Assembly (NCBI RefSeq): GCF_028532485.1
Contig: NZ_CP116942.1
Coordinates: 496,001-560,000, forward strand
Length of the DNA stretch: 64,000 bases
Source: Iamia majanohamensis
GTDB lineage: Bacteria; Actinomycetota; Acidimicrobiia; Acidimicrobiales; Iamiaceae
Reading direction: 5' to 3'
Numbering within the stretch: the stretch's first letter is position 1; every line of letters begins with the position of its first letter. The translations under genes and the position numbers were made by a program. This document shows positions 32,401-41,278 of the stretch, one piece after another. A model generated the notes under the pieces. It had not been told where the DNA came from and did not search any database. It was given only the letters and a program-made list of their open reading frames with translations.

Positions 32401-33993
32401 GATCGCCAGGCGGCACGGGCCCTCGCCCTCGACGGCGGGGGCGGCGGTGGGGTCCCACGCCTCGAGCCGGGCGCGCACGTCGGCCGGGTCGCGGCCGGCC
32501 AGGGCCAGCACCGACCCGGGTGCGGGACCACCCGTCCCCGTGCCGACCACGGCCCCGCGGGCGGTGCCCGACGACGGACCGGCCGGCACCGGGTCCGGGC
32601 GCGACGACGGGTGCTCCTCGAGCACCAGGTGGGCGTTGATCCCGCCGAAGCCGAAGGCGTCGACGCCGGCCACCCGCAGGCGGCCGTCGGGGACCTCCCA
32701 GGGCTCGACCTCGCCGATGGTGCGGAAGCGGGTGGTGGCCAGGTCGGGGTGCGGGTCCTCGACGTGGAGGGTGGGGGGCAGCACGCCGTCGTGGAGGGCC
32801 ATGGCCGTCTTGGCCAGCCCGGCGGCGCCCGCCGCGGCCATGGCGTGGCCGATCATCGACTTCACCGAGCCCAGCCCGGCGCGGGGCCCGTCGCCGGCGG
32901 GGCCGAAGACCTGCGCCAGGGTCGCCAGCTCGACGCCGTCGCCGGTGGGGGTGGCCGTCCCGTGGGCCTCGACCAGACCGACGGAGGCCGGATCGAGGCC
33001 GCTCTCCCGCCAGGCCTGCTCCAGGGCTGCGACCTGGCCGGAGACGTCGGGGCTCATGAGCGTGGCCGACCGGCCGTCGCTGGCCACGCCGGTGCCCCGG
33101 ATCACCGCGTAGATGTGGTCGCCGTCGCGCTCGGCGTCGGAGAGGCGCCGCAGGGCGAACACGCCAGTGCCCTCGCCGATGAGGATGCCGTCGGCGGCCC
33201 GGTCGAAGGGGCGGATGGCCTCGGCGCGGCTGAGGGCCCCCAGCTGGGTGAAGACGCTCCACAGGGTGACGTCGTCGCAGTGGTGGGTCCCGCCCGCGAG
33301 CACCAGGTCGCAGCGCCCGGCGCGCAGCTCGTCGCAGGCCCGGCCCACCGCGATGTGGGCGCTGGAGCAGGCTGCGTCGACGGTGTAGGCCGGGCCCCGC
33401 AGGTCGAGGCGGTTGGCCACCCGGCTGGCGGCCAGGTTGGGCACCAGGCCGATGGAGGTCTCGGGGTGCTCGGGGCCGAGGCGGTCGAGGAACCCCTCGC
33501 GCACCCGGGCCAGGTCGTCGGGGCCGAGGTCGGGCAGCAGCTCGGCCAGCGAGGTGACCAGCTGGTTGGCGGTGCGCACCCGCTGGTCGAGGCGGGCCCC
33601 TGCCGGGTTCAGGTAGCCGCCCTTCCCCAGGACCACGCCGATGCGGGTCGGGGCCAGCCGCTCGTGGGGGTCGCCGGCGTCGGCCAGGGCGGCGGCGGCC
33701 GCGGCGAGGGCGAGGAGCTGGTCGGGCTCGGCGTCGGCCGCGGCCACGGGCATGATGCCGAACGCGGTGGGGTCGACCTCGGCCACGTCGTCCACGAAGC
33801 CGCCCCGCCGGCAGTAGAAGGCGTCGGCGCCGCTGCGGTCGGGGTCGAAGTAGAGGTCGTCCCACCGGGTGGGCGGCACCGTGCTGGTCGCATCGACCCC
33901 GGCCCGGACGTTGCGCCAGAACGCGTCGATGGTCGGCGCCCCCGGGAACAGGCCCCCCATGCCGACGATGGCGATGCCCTCGGCGCCGCTCAC
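29467..33993 (-). CDS. PUFA-synthase-like PKS: KS-AT-DH-PPTase
   Basis: A 1508-residue iterative type I synthase. KS (1-450): AIVGMGGLFPG, Cys209 in VDAACSSA, EAHGTATPTGD, SMIGHAMAAAG. AT (~545-830): YLFPGVEVAFD and Ser640 in AGHSLGEW. After a Pro/Ala linker comes a dehydratase-like double hotdog (~980-1290): HWLDHAFFEQP with His1018 and FPLVPMTGIVEML. The C-terminus (~1330-1508) is an Sfp-type phosphopantetheinyl transferase: VGIDVEVVEA and WAAKEAAAKA. This resembles PfaB/PfaC-type parts of PUFA synthases with the PfaE transferase fused on. GTG 33993 is preceded by GAGGGA six bases upstream. It lies 76 bases after the first synthase gene. Confidence 0.92.
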   Translation of the reverse strand: MSGAEGIAIVGMGGLFPGAPTIDAFWRNVRAGVDATSTVPPTRWDDLYFDPDRSGADAFYCRRGGFVDDVAEVDPTAFGIMPVAAADAEPDQLLALAAAAAALADAGDPHERLAPTRIGVVLGKGGYLNPAGARLDQRVRTANQLVTSLAELLPDLGPDDLARVREGFLDRLGPEHPETSIGLVPNLAASRVANRLDLRGPAYTVDAACSSAHIAVGRACDELRAGRCDLVLAGGTHHCDDVTLWSVFTQLGALSRAEAIRPFDRAADGILIGEGTGVFALRRLSDAERDGDHIYAVIRGTGVASDGRSATLMSPDVSGQVAALEQAWRESGLDPASVGLVEAHGTATPTGDGVELATLAQVFGPAGDGPRAGLGSVKSMIGHAMAAAGAAGLAKTAMALHDGVLPPTLHVEDPHPDLATTRFRTIGEVEPWEVPDGRLRVAGVDAFGFGGINAHLVLEEHPSSRPDPVPAGPSSGTARGAVVGTGTGGPAPGSVLALAGRDPADVRARLEAWDPTAAPAVEGEGPCRLAIVEPTERKVALARRVLEGGRPFHGRSDVWFAPEGLLTGGGRLAYLFPGVEVAFDPRVDDVAAHLGRTLPETPRGATPLEAQSRGIFAVGRLLSDAVAALGAPADVMAGHSLGEWTGQIASGMIPDAEVDAFLDRLRPGSVEVPGVTYLALGAGAEVAEELVDGLDDAHLSHDNCPHQSIVCGTVEAASVVAGRAQERKVLAQELPFRSGFHSPLFEPYVPGLARDFGDLPLRTPHTPMWSATTGAPYPDDPDEVRALSVRHLLEPVRFRTLVGVLHDADVRVFVQMGVGSLTGFVDDTLRDEPYVALAAASPKHRGMDQLRRVAAALWAEGAAVDPVRLRPLPRPARAAAAAHRPGLRLALGTRLVRGLEPLDRATVDAGRGDDLDRALAELAGDGTPAPLVDEYRTAVAESATAARTVLEALGPGSARGRRPAAPAAATDPGPPPPGPTAPPATTEPAPAAGAPEGPPTLVEEVHLSVEDQPHWLDHAFFEQPPGWADTTDLFPLVPMTGIVEMLTDAACRLVPGTVAIAIEDIRAFRWLAVAPPVTATIRATVVGERDGATLVKAGVDGHTSAVVVVAPDYPDPPAPAARPLHGEVHLPADAEGLYRERHLFHGPAYQGVKEFTRSAADGVAGVLVSQSAPGALLDNAGQLFGFWAAWRVDGDRLVLPTSLQRIALHGPLPPPGTLVDCVVNLTHIDDKTVRADLELTVDGRVWCTIREWEDRRFTTDDHLFLMLRRPQHELLAEPMPGGWVLVREGWVDTATRDVVMRRFLGRDERVQYEARNPNAQRRWLLGRVAAKDAVRAWRRDQGHGPTFPIEVQVANDEAGRPLVTGPDPADLRVSIAHTTGIGVALVREGVDVGIDVEVVEARSASFETTALTPAEAAFATAFDGDRDQFLTTVWAAKEAAAKAAGTGLQGRPQDFEVTEVVVDGSAPEGLGAPRAPVLRIGDRLVATDRVALAAPGHDPKEHVVAWTL

Positions 33994-34069
33994 CCGTCGT
34001 CCCTCGCAGCGTCGCACGGACCCCGCCGCATGGGGCGGGGACGCGTCCGACGTCGGTGGGGGTGCACGG

Positions 34070-37000
34070 TCAGGCGCCGGCGACGGGGAGGCCGGCGGCG
34101 GCGAGGGCGGCGGCCCCGTCGGGGTCGAGGGCCTCGGGGGTGGAGCGCATCACCACCACCTGGGGCGCACCGTCGCCCGCGGCCAGCTCGGCCAGCAGGG
34201 CGGCCACGCCCTCGGAGGGGTCGACGAGGCCGATGCCCCGGCGGGCGTACTCCCGCTCCAGCTCCGGCGACACCATGCCGCCGCCGGCCCAGGGGCCCCA
34301 GTCGACGGCCACGACCCGCCGGCCCGCCCGGTTGGCCCCCTCGGCCAGGCGGTCGAGGGCGTCGTTGGCCGCGCCGTAGTCGGTCTGGCCCCGGTTGCCG
34401 AACACGCCGCTGATGCTGCCGAACAGCACCACGAAGCGCGTGCTGTCGGGGGCGGCGGCGAGCAGGGCCCGGGCCGGGTCGACCTTGGTGGCGAACACCC
34501 GGGCGAAGGCCTCCGGGTCCTTGTCCGCCAGCAGGTGGTCGTCGAGGATCCCGGCCCCGTGGACGATGCCGTCGAGGCGGCCGTGGCGCGCCACCACCTC
34601 GGCCACGAGGGCGGTGAGCCCGGCCCCGTCGCGGACGTCGAGGCTGTGGTACTCGACCTCGACGCCTGCCTCGGCCAGCCCGGCCAGGGTGGCCCGGATC
34701 TGGCGGTCGGCGAGGGTGCGGCGCACGGCGGCCTCCACCTCCGGCAGGGAGGTGACCTCGCCCAGGCCCACGATCGCCTGGCGCAGGGCCGGGGCGTCGG
34801 CGGCCTCCGCGAGCCGCGGGTCCTCGGGTCCGGGCAGCGGCGAGGACCCCACGAGGACGAGGCGGCAGCCCGTGGCCGCCCCCAGGGCGGTCGCCACCGA
34901 GGCGGTGATGCCGCGGGCCCCGCCGGTCACCAGGACCACGGCCCCGTCGCCGAGCGAGAGCCCGTCGCCGTCGCCCTCGCCGTCGAGGTCGCGGGCGACG
35001 ACGCGCCGGGCCCGCCGGCGCCCGTCGCGCCACACCACCTCGACCGGTCCCCGGTCGTCGGCCAGCTCGGCCACCAGGGCGGCGGTGAGGTCGTCGGGGT
35101 CGACCGGCCAGGTGTCGGGATCGACCTCCACGGCGCGGACCCGCGTGGCGGGCGCCTCGCGGTGCACGGCCTTGAGCAGCCCGGCGAGGCCGGTGGCCCC
35201 GCCCGACCGCACGACGCCGAGGAGCCGGCGGGGGGCGCCGAGGGCGGCGGCGGCCACCGCGGCGAAGGCGTCCCGGGCGTCGGTGCCGGGGTCGAGGTCG
35301 GTGAGCACCACGACGGCGTCGACCGCGCCGAGGGCGGCGTGGGCGGCCTCGGCGTCGTCGGCGGCCACCTCCACGACCTCGGGGCGGGCACCGCGCCCGG
35401 CCAGGGCGGTCTCCAGCAGCCCGGCCAGGGTGGCCGGTCCCCGGTCGCGGTCGGGCCCGGCCGGGACCACGAGCGCCACCCGCTGGCCCCCCAGGTCTGC
35501 CGGGTCGGCCACGGGGCCCAGGTCCACCAGCTCGACCTCGTGGCGCAGGGCGCCGGGCGGCACCGGCGGTCCGTCGGGCGCGCCCTCGTCGTCGGCGGCG
35601 GGGGCCGCTTCCGGCGCCTCCCCGGCGCCGGGGTCGTCGGCGGAGGCGTCGATCCAGGTGACGATGGCGCGGAGGCTCTTGAGGGCGGCCAGCTCCTCGA
35701 CGACGGACTCGTCGATGGCGTTGCCGGCGGCGCCGAGGCCGATGGCCTCGGCCAGCTCGCCGATGATCTCGATGCGCTTGATGGAGTCGATGGAGAGGTC
35801 GGCCTCGAGGTCGAGGTCGGGGTCGAGCATGTCGACGGGGTAGCCGGTGCGGTCGCTGACCAGCTCGAGCACGACGGTCAGCAGGGCGTCGCCGGTCGGC
35901 CGGGCGGCGGCGGAGGCCGGGGGGGCCGGCACCGCGTCGGGGGCGCCGAGCAGGTCGGCGGAGGCGTCGATCCAGGTGACGATGGCGCGGAGGCTCTTGA
36001 GGGCGGCCAGCTCCTCGACGACGGACTCGTCGATGGCGTCGCCGGCGGCGCCGAGGCCGATGGCCTCGGCCAGCTCGCCGATGATCTCGATGCGCTTGAT
36101 GGAGTCGATGGAGAGGTCGGCCTCGAGGTCGAGGTCGGGGTCGAGCATGTCGACGGGGTAGCCGGTGCGGTCGCTGACCAGCTCGAGCACGACGGTCAGC
36201 AGGGCGTCGCCGGTCGGCCGGGCGGCGCGGGTCGGGGCTGCCCCCTGGTCGTCGGCCGCCGGGGTGGCGGTGGCCACCAGCGCCGCCGGAGACGCCCCCT
36301 CGACCGGCCCCAGGGACGGGCTGGCCGTCACGGGGGCGCCGAGGTAGCCGAGCATCACGTCGCGCTCGGCCGCCACCAGCTCGCGCACGCTGCGGAGGTA
36401 CTCGAGCACCGCCTGGTCGGCGCCGGCCGAGGGCGGGGCCCCGCCGAGGGCGCCGAGGGAGAGGGTCGGCATGGTGTCGGCGGGCTGGAGCCCACCGGCC
36501 ACCGGTCGACCGTCGGCGGTGCGGGTGAGCATGCCGTCGACCTCCCACCCCGGGGTGGGCGCGGGCAGGGCGCGGGTGCTGAGCAGGCGGGCCCGCCCTG
36601 CGAACAGCGGGGAGGCGTCGACGGGCACACCCAGGGCGGCCAGCTCGGCCAGGGCGAGCAGGAACCGTGGCAGCCCCGCCTCGCCGGCCACGTCGGTGGC
36701 GACCATGTGGTGGGGGCGGTCGCCCAGGACGTCGGCCACCTGCTGGGTGAGCACCCGGCCGGGCCCGGCCTCGACGAAGACGCGCGCGCCTGCCTCGTAC
36801 ATGGCCTCGACCTGGTCGACGAAGCGGACGCCCTCGGCGACCTGGCGGCCCAGCAGGTCCGGCACCTCCGACGCGTCGCGGTACGGGGCCGCGGTGACGT
36901 TCGACCACACCGGGAAGGCCAGCTCGCCCACCTCGGCGCGGTGCACCGCGTCGCGGAGCTGGGAGCCGGCCGAGGCGACCAGCGGGCTGTGGAAGGCGCA

Positions 37001-40000
37001 GGCCACGGGCAGGAGCTTGGCCTTGGTGCCCTCGGCGGTCAGGGCCTCGACGGCGGCCTCGACCGCTGCGGTGGGCCCGGAGAGGACGGCCTGGGTCGGT
37101 CCGTTGTGGTTGGCCACCACCACGCCGGGCCAGGCGTCGAGCCGGCCCTCCAGCGCGGCGCGGTCGAGCCGCACCGCGGCCATGGCGCCGGCATCTCCGC
37201 CGCTCGCCGCGATGGCCTCGGTGATGGCCTCGCCCCGGGTCCGGCTCAGGTCGAGGAGGGTGGCGTCGTCGAACGCCCCGGCCGCGGCCAGGGCGGCGAG
37301 CTCGCCGTAGCTGTGCCCGCCGGCCATCGCCGGTGCCACGCCGACCTGGCCGAGGAGGCGGGTCATCGCCAGCGCGGCCATGCCCAGGGTGGGCTGGGCC
37401 ACCTGGGTGGCGGTCAGGGCCTCGCGCTGGGCGGCCCGGGCCTCCTTGCCGAAGGCGGCGGGGGGCAGCATGAGTTCGACCCACCGACGCCCCGTGCGGA
37501 GCACGTCGCGCAGCTGCGGGAAGGCGACGAAGAGGTCCCCCAGCATCCCCGGGCGCTGGCTCCCCTGGCCCGGGTAGAGGAAGGCGACGGTGGGCGGCGC
37601 GGCCTCGTCGACCTCGGGGCCGGCGACGAAGACGCCCGGGCGGTCGGTGCCGGCGAGGGCGGCGCGCAGGCCGGCGGCCAGGTCGGCCAGGTCGGAGGCG
37701 ACCACCGCGGTGCGGACGGGCCCCTCGCCGGCGGCGCACGCGGTGCGGGCCACGTCGCGCAGCCGGTGGCGCTGGCCCCGGGGGTCGGCCTCGACGATGC
37801 GGTCGACCAGGTCGGCCAGCTCCGCGGTGCGGGTGCGGGCCTCCTCCGCGGAGGCGCCCCGGACGAGGACCAGCTCCGCCGGCCACCGGTCGAGGCCGTG
37901 CGGTGCCACCTCCGCCTCCGCGGCGGACACGATGGCGTGGAAGTTGGTGCCGCCGAAGCCGAAGGCGCTCACCGCGGCCCGGCGCTCGTCGTCGAGCCAG
38001 GGCCGGGCGGTGTCGAGCAGGCGGAAGGGGCTGGTGGCCGGGTCCCAGTAGGGGTTGGGGTCGACCACGTTGAGGGTGGGCGGCAGGACGCCGTGGTGCA
38101 CGGCGCGCACCGCCTTGATGAGCCCGGCCAGGCCGGCGGCGCACTTGGTGTGGCCGATCTGGCTCTTCACCGAGCCGACCACGGCGGAGCCGGGGGCCGA
38201 CCCCTCGGCCGCGTAGAGCTCGGTGAGGGTGGCCAGCTCGGTCCGGTCGCCCACGACGGTGCCGGTGCCGTGCGCCTCGACCAGGCCGATCTCCGCGGCC
38301 GAGCGCCCCGACCGGGCCAGGGCCCGGGTCACGGCCCGCTGCTGGCCCTCCTTGCGGGGGGCGGTGAGGCCGAGGTGGCGGCCGTCGCTCGACCCTGCGA
38401 CGGCGTCGAGCACGGCGTAGATGCGGTCGCCGTCGCGCTCGGCGTCGGCGCGGCGCTTGAGGATGACCGCGGCGATGCCCTCGCCCAGGGCGATGCCGTC
38501 GGCGTCGCGGTCGAAGGTCCGGCACTGGCCGGTGGGCGAGAGGGCGTGCACCGACGCGAAGAGGAGGTAGTCGTTGAGCCCGTTGTGGAGGTCGGCGCCG
38601 CCGCAGACCACCAGGTCGCTGCTGCCGCTGACGAGCTCCTTGGCCGCGGCGTCGACGGCGGCGAGCGACGAGGCGCAGGCCGCGTCGAGGGTGTAGTTCA
38701 CCCCGCCCAGGTCGAGGCGGTTGGCGATGCGCCCGGCGATGACGTTGGTGAGGACGCCGGGGAAGGAGTCCTCGGTGTAGGCGGGGAGGTGCGCGTCCAG
38801 CTCGGGCGGGAGGTCGCCCAGGACGGAGGGGAAGTAGGCCCGGAACCCGTAGGCCCCGGCCAGGTCGTTGCCGCTCTCGGCGCCGAAGACCACCGACGCC
38901 CGGTCGCGGTCGAACTCCCGGGTGGCGTAGCCGGCGTCGGCCAGGGCCCGGGCGGCCACCTCGAGGCTGAGCAGCTGCACCGGCTCGACCGCGGCCAGCG
39001 ACGCCGGGGGGATGCCGTAGGCGAGGGGGTCGAAGCCGATGCGGTCGAGGAACCCGCCCCAGCGCGACGGGGTCTTGCGACCGGCGTCCCGCGTGACCGC
39101 CTCGGGGTCGTAGTAGGTGTCGACGTCCCAGCGCTCGGCCGGGACCTCGGTGATGCTGTTGACGCCGCCGACCACGTTGGCCCAGAAGGCGTCGGCGTCG
39201 GGGGCGCCGGGGAAGAACGACGCCATCCCGACGACGGCCACGTCGAGGGGGGCGGGGCCCTCCGGGCGGTCGACGGCGCGCACGGGAGCGGTGCCGGCCA
39301 CCGCCTCGACGACGTCGACGCTGCCCTCGGACACCGAGCGGTGCAGCTGCTCGACCGAGGAGACCTCGCAGTGGACCGTGGCCACCTCGCCGATCATGAA
39401 CATGCCGTCGCGGCGCTGGGCCGCGTCGTCCAGCTCGACCAGGTGGTCGCCGTCGCGGGTGAGGCCCTTGGACGCCATCCGGAGCCGGCCCAGGTTGAGC
39501 GTCTCCAGCTCGGCCCAGCGGGCCTGGGCCTCGACGCCCTCGGCCTCCAGATCGTCGCGACGGGCGCGGAAGGCGCGCACGTAGTCGGTCTCGACGCAGC
39601 GGGTGGCGTGGCCGGGGGCGGTCTCGAGCAGCACCGTGCGGGTGCAGCCCACCGCCACCTCCTGGAAGGTGGGGGTGATGGCGCCGCCGGCGACGGCCTC
39701 GGGGGTGAACAGGTAGGCGGTCCCCATGAGGGCCCCCACGTGGGCGCCGCGGGCGGCGAGGGGGGCCGCCGCGGTGGCGGCCATGGCGCCGGAGCGGGCG
39801 TCGTGGATGCCGCCGGCGAGCAGCACGTGGAGCGAGGACGGGTCGTCGTCGGCCAGCAGGCGCTCGATCTGCGCGTCCCACAGGGAGAAGCTCGACCGGG
39901 GCCCGACGTGGCCGCCGCACTCGCGCCCCTCGAAGACGAAGCGACGGGCGCCGTCCTTCAGGAAGCGGTCGAGGAGGCCGGGGGAGGGCACGTGGAGGTA

Positions 40001-41278
40001 GGTCGCGATGCCGGCGTCCTCGAGGGGCCGGGCCTGCGACGGCCGGCCCCCGGCGATGAGGGCGACGGGCGGGGCCACGTCGTGGACCGCCTCCAGCTGG
40101 GCCTCGCGCACCTCCGGGGGGACGAAGCCGAGGATGCCGACGCCCCACGGGCGGTCGCCCAGGCGCTCGGCCGTCTCGGTCAGCAGGTCCCGCACCTCGG
40201 ACCCGCCCATGAGGGCCAGGGCGAGGAACGGGAGGGCGCCGCCCTCGGCCACCGAGGCGGCGAAGGCGGCCCGGTCGCTGACCCGGGTCATGGGGCCCTG
40301 GGCGAGCGGGTGGCGGGTGCCGTGGCTGGCGGCCACGCCGTGGCCGGAGGCCAGCGGCTGGTGGGTGCGGGCCGCCTCCAGGTGGGACCGGACGGCGGTG
40401 GTGACCGCCTGCACCACGCCGCCGACGGTGCCGAAGCGGCGGGCGAAGGACTCGGCCGCGGCCCCGTCGGCGCCGATCGGCAGGAGGTCGTCCCGGAGGT
40501 CGGGGCCGACGCGGGCGGCGACCTCCTCCGGCGTGGTGGTGTCGGGGAGGGTCGCCACCTCCAGGTCGGGCCGGGTGAACAGGCGGTGCCCGCCGACGAC
40601 CCGGGTCTCGCTGCCGTCCATGGCCGCGACCGCGGCGCGGGCCTCGTCGCCGAGGGCCGACTCCCGCACCAGCGCGAGCTGGCCGTCGAGCACCACCCCG
40701 GCGGCCCCGCCGGCGACGGCTGCGGCGGCCGAGTGGAGGCCGATGCCGCCCCAGGCCCAGACCGGCACCGCGGGGTCGAGGTCGGCGCGGAGCTGCTGGA
40801 GCAGGATCGACGACTCCACCTCGCCGATGCGCCCACCGGCCTCGGACCCCACGCCGAGCACGCCGGTGGCCCCGGCCTCCACGGCGGCGACTGCAGCCGT
40901 GCGGTCGGTGACCTCGGCCAGCACCTCGCGGCCATCGGCCGCGGCGACGACGGCGGCGATGCCGGCGCGGACCTCGTCGAGCGCGGCAGCGCGCGCCGCG
41001 ACGACGACGGGCCCGCGCGCCTCGGGGACGGTCGTCAGCCCGTCGGTCAGCCCGTCGACGTCGCCCAGGCCGATGCGGAGCCCGACCAGAGCGGGGTCGG
41101 CCCGCCGCACGGCATCGCCCCCGCCGGGCCCGGGGGGGCCGGACCGGAGGTCGAGGAGCCCGACGGCCCCGGCGCGGGTGGCCGCGACGACGAGGTCGGG
41201 GTTGGCCCGGCCGACGGGGTCGGATGCGATGACCAGGGCCGGTGCGGCCTCGGGGCGGGTGGTGTGCGACGTCCCCAT
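34070..41278 (-). CDS. PUFA-synthase-like PKS: reductase-KS-AT-ACP-ACP-KR
   Basis: A 2402-residue megasynthase. Residues ~1-290 look like a TIM-barrel half (GGIGLHSAAAAVAGGAAGVVL); ~300-640 form a nitronate-monooxygenase/PfaD-like FMN reductase (PLAQGPMTRVSDRAAF, EGRECGGHVG near 450). KS ~678-1110: Cys868 in LDAACASS, EAHGTGT, SQIGHTKCAAG. AT ~1190-1500: FLYPGQGSQRPGM, Ser1323 in GGHSYGE. Two ACPs carry Ser1726 and Ser1832 in SIDSIKRIEI, the PUFA-synthase ACP signature. KR ~2110-2390: VTGGARGI, GSISG, QTDYGAAN (Tyr2301). In PUFA synthases the reductase is usually a separate PfaD; here it is N-terminal. GGGAGA precedes ATG 41278. Product unknown. Confidence 0.93.
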   Translation of the reverse strand: MGTSHTTRPEAAPALVIASDPVGRANPDLVVAATRAGAVGLLDLRSGPPGPGGGDAVRRADPALVGLRIGLGDVDGLTDGLTTVPEARGPVVVAARAAALDEVRAGIAAVVAAADGREVLAEVTDRTAAVAAVEAGATGVLGVGSEAGGRIGEVESSILLQQLRADLDPAVPVWAWGGIGLHSAAAAVAGGAAGVVLDGQLALVRESALGDEARAAVAAMDGSETRVVGGHRLFTRPDLEVATLPDTTTPEEVAARVGPDLRDDLLPIGADGAAAESFARRFGTVGGVVQAVTTAVRSHLEAARTHQPLASGHGVAASHGTRHPLAQGPMTRVSDRAAFAASVAEGGALPFLALALMGGSEVRDLLTETAERLGDRPWGVGILGFVPPEVREAQLEAVHDVAPPVALIAGGRPSQARPLEDAGIATYLHVPSPGLLDRFLKDGARRFVFEGRECGGHVGPRSSFSLWDAQIERLLADDDPSSLHVLLAGGIHDARSGAMAATAAAPLAARGAHVGALMGTAYLFTPEAVAGGAITPTFQEVAVGCTRTVLLETAPGHATRCVETDYVRAFRARRDDLEAEGVEAQARWAELETLNLGRLRMASKGLTRDGDHLVELDDAAQRRDGMFMIGEVATVHCEVSSVEQLHRSVSEGSVDVVEAVAGTAPVRAVDRPEGPAPLDVAVVGMASFFPGAPDADAFWANVVGGVNSITEVPAERWDVDTYYDPEAVTRDAGRKTPSRWGGFLDRIGFDPLAYGIPPASLAAVEPVQLLSLEVAARALADAGYATREFDRDRASVVFGAESGNDLAGAYGFRAYFPSVLGDLPPELDAHLPAYTEDSFPGVLTNVIAGRIANRLDLGGVNYTLDAACASSLAAVDAAAKELVSGSSDLVVCGGADLHNGLNDYLLFASVHALSPTGQCRTFDRDADGIALGEGIAAVILKRRADAERDGDRIYAVLDAVAGSSDGRHLGLTAPRKEGQQRAVTRALARSGRSAAEIGLVEAHGTGTVVGDRTELATLTELYAAEGSAPGSAVVGSVKSQIGHTKCAAGLAGLIKAVRAVHHGVLPPTLNVVDPNPYWDPATSPFRLLDTARPWLDDERRAAVSAFGFGGTNFHAIVSAAEAEVAPHGLDRWPAELVLVRGASAEEARTRTAELADLVDRIVEADPRGQRHRLRDVARTACAAGEGPVRTAVVASDLADLAAGLRAALAGTDRPGVFVAGPEVDEAAPPTVAFLYPGQGSQRPGMLGDLFVAFPQLRDVLRTGRRWVELMLPPAAFGKEARAAQREALTATQVAQPTLGMAALAMTRLLGQVGVAPAMAGGHSYGELAALAAAGAFDDATLLDLSRTRGEAITEAIAASGGDAGAMAAVRLDRAALEGRLDAWPGVVVANHNGPTQAVLSGPTAAVEAAVEALTAEGTKAKLLPVACAFHSPLVASAGSQLRDAVHRAEVGELAFPVWSNVTAAPYRDASEVPDLLGRQVAEGVRFVDQVEAMYEAGARVFVEAGPGRVLTQQVADVLGDRPHHMVATDVAGEAGLPRFLLALAELAALGVPVDASPLFAGRARLLSTRALPAPTPGWEVDGMLTRTADGRPVAGGLQPADTMPTLSLGALGGAPPSAGADQAVLEYLRSVRELVAAERDVMLGYLGAPVTASPSLGPVEGASPAALVATATPAADDQGAAPTRAARPTGDALLTVVLELVSDRTGYPVDMLDPDLDLEADLSIDSIKRIEIIGELAEAIGLGAAGDAIDESVVEELAALKSLRAIVTWIDASADLLGAPDAVPAPPASAAARPTGDALLTVVLELVSDRTGYPVDMLDPDLDLEADLSIDSIKRIEIIGELAEAIGLGAAGNAIDESVVEELAALKSLRAIVTWIDASADDPGAGEAPEAAPAADDEGAPDGPPVPPGALRHEVELVDLGPVADPADLGGQRVALVVPAGPDRDRGPATLAGLLETALAGRGARPEVVEVAADDAEAAHAALGAVDAVVVLTDLDPGTDARDAFAAVAAAALGAPRRLLGVVRSGGATGLAGLLKAVHREAPATRVRAVEVDPDTWPVDPDDLTAALVAELADDRGPVEVVWRDGRRRARRVVARDLDGEGDGDGLSLGDGAVVLVTGGARGITASVATALGAATGCRLVLVGSSPLPGPEDPRLAEAADAPALRQAIVGLGEVTSLPEVEAAVRRTLADRQIRATLAGLAEAGVEVEYHSLDVRDGAGLTALVAEVVARHGRLDGIVHGAGILDDHLLADKDPEAFARVFATKVDPARALLAAAPDSTRFVVLFGSISGVFGNRGQTDYGAANDALDRLAEGANRAGRRVVAVDWGPWAGGGMVSPELEREYARRGIGLVDPSEGVAALLAELAAGDGAPQVVVMRSTPEALDPDGAAALAAAGLPVAGA
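35637..36227 (-). repeat. Near-identical tandem ACP-coding repeat
   Basis: Two direct copies, 35637-35909 and 35955-36227, with a 318-bp (106-codon) period. By eye they differ at one base: T at 35722 versus C at 36040, changing Asp (GDAIDES) to Asn (GNAIDES). Only the short linkers flanking them diverge. This is far closer than independent ACP evolution would give and implies very recent duplication or ongoing gene conversion. Confidence 0.92.

Noticed and set aside
29236-34413. A 1725-codon open frame on the plus strand opposite the second megasynthase
   Set aside because: A compositional shadow of the KS-AT-DH-PPTase gene, with no recognisable domain.
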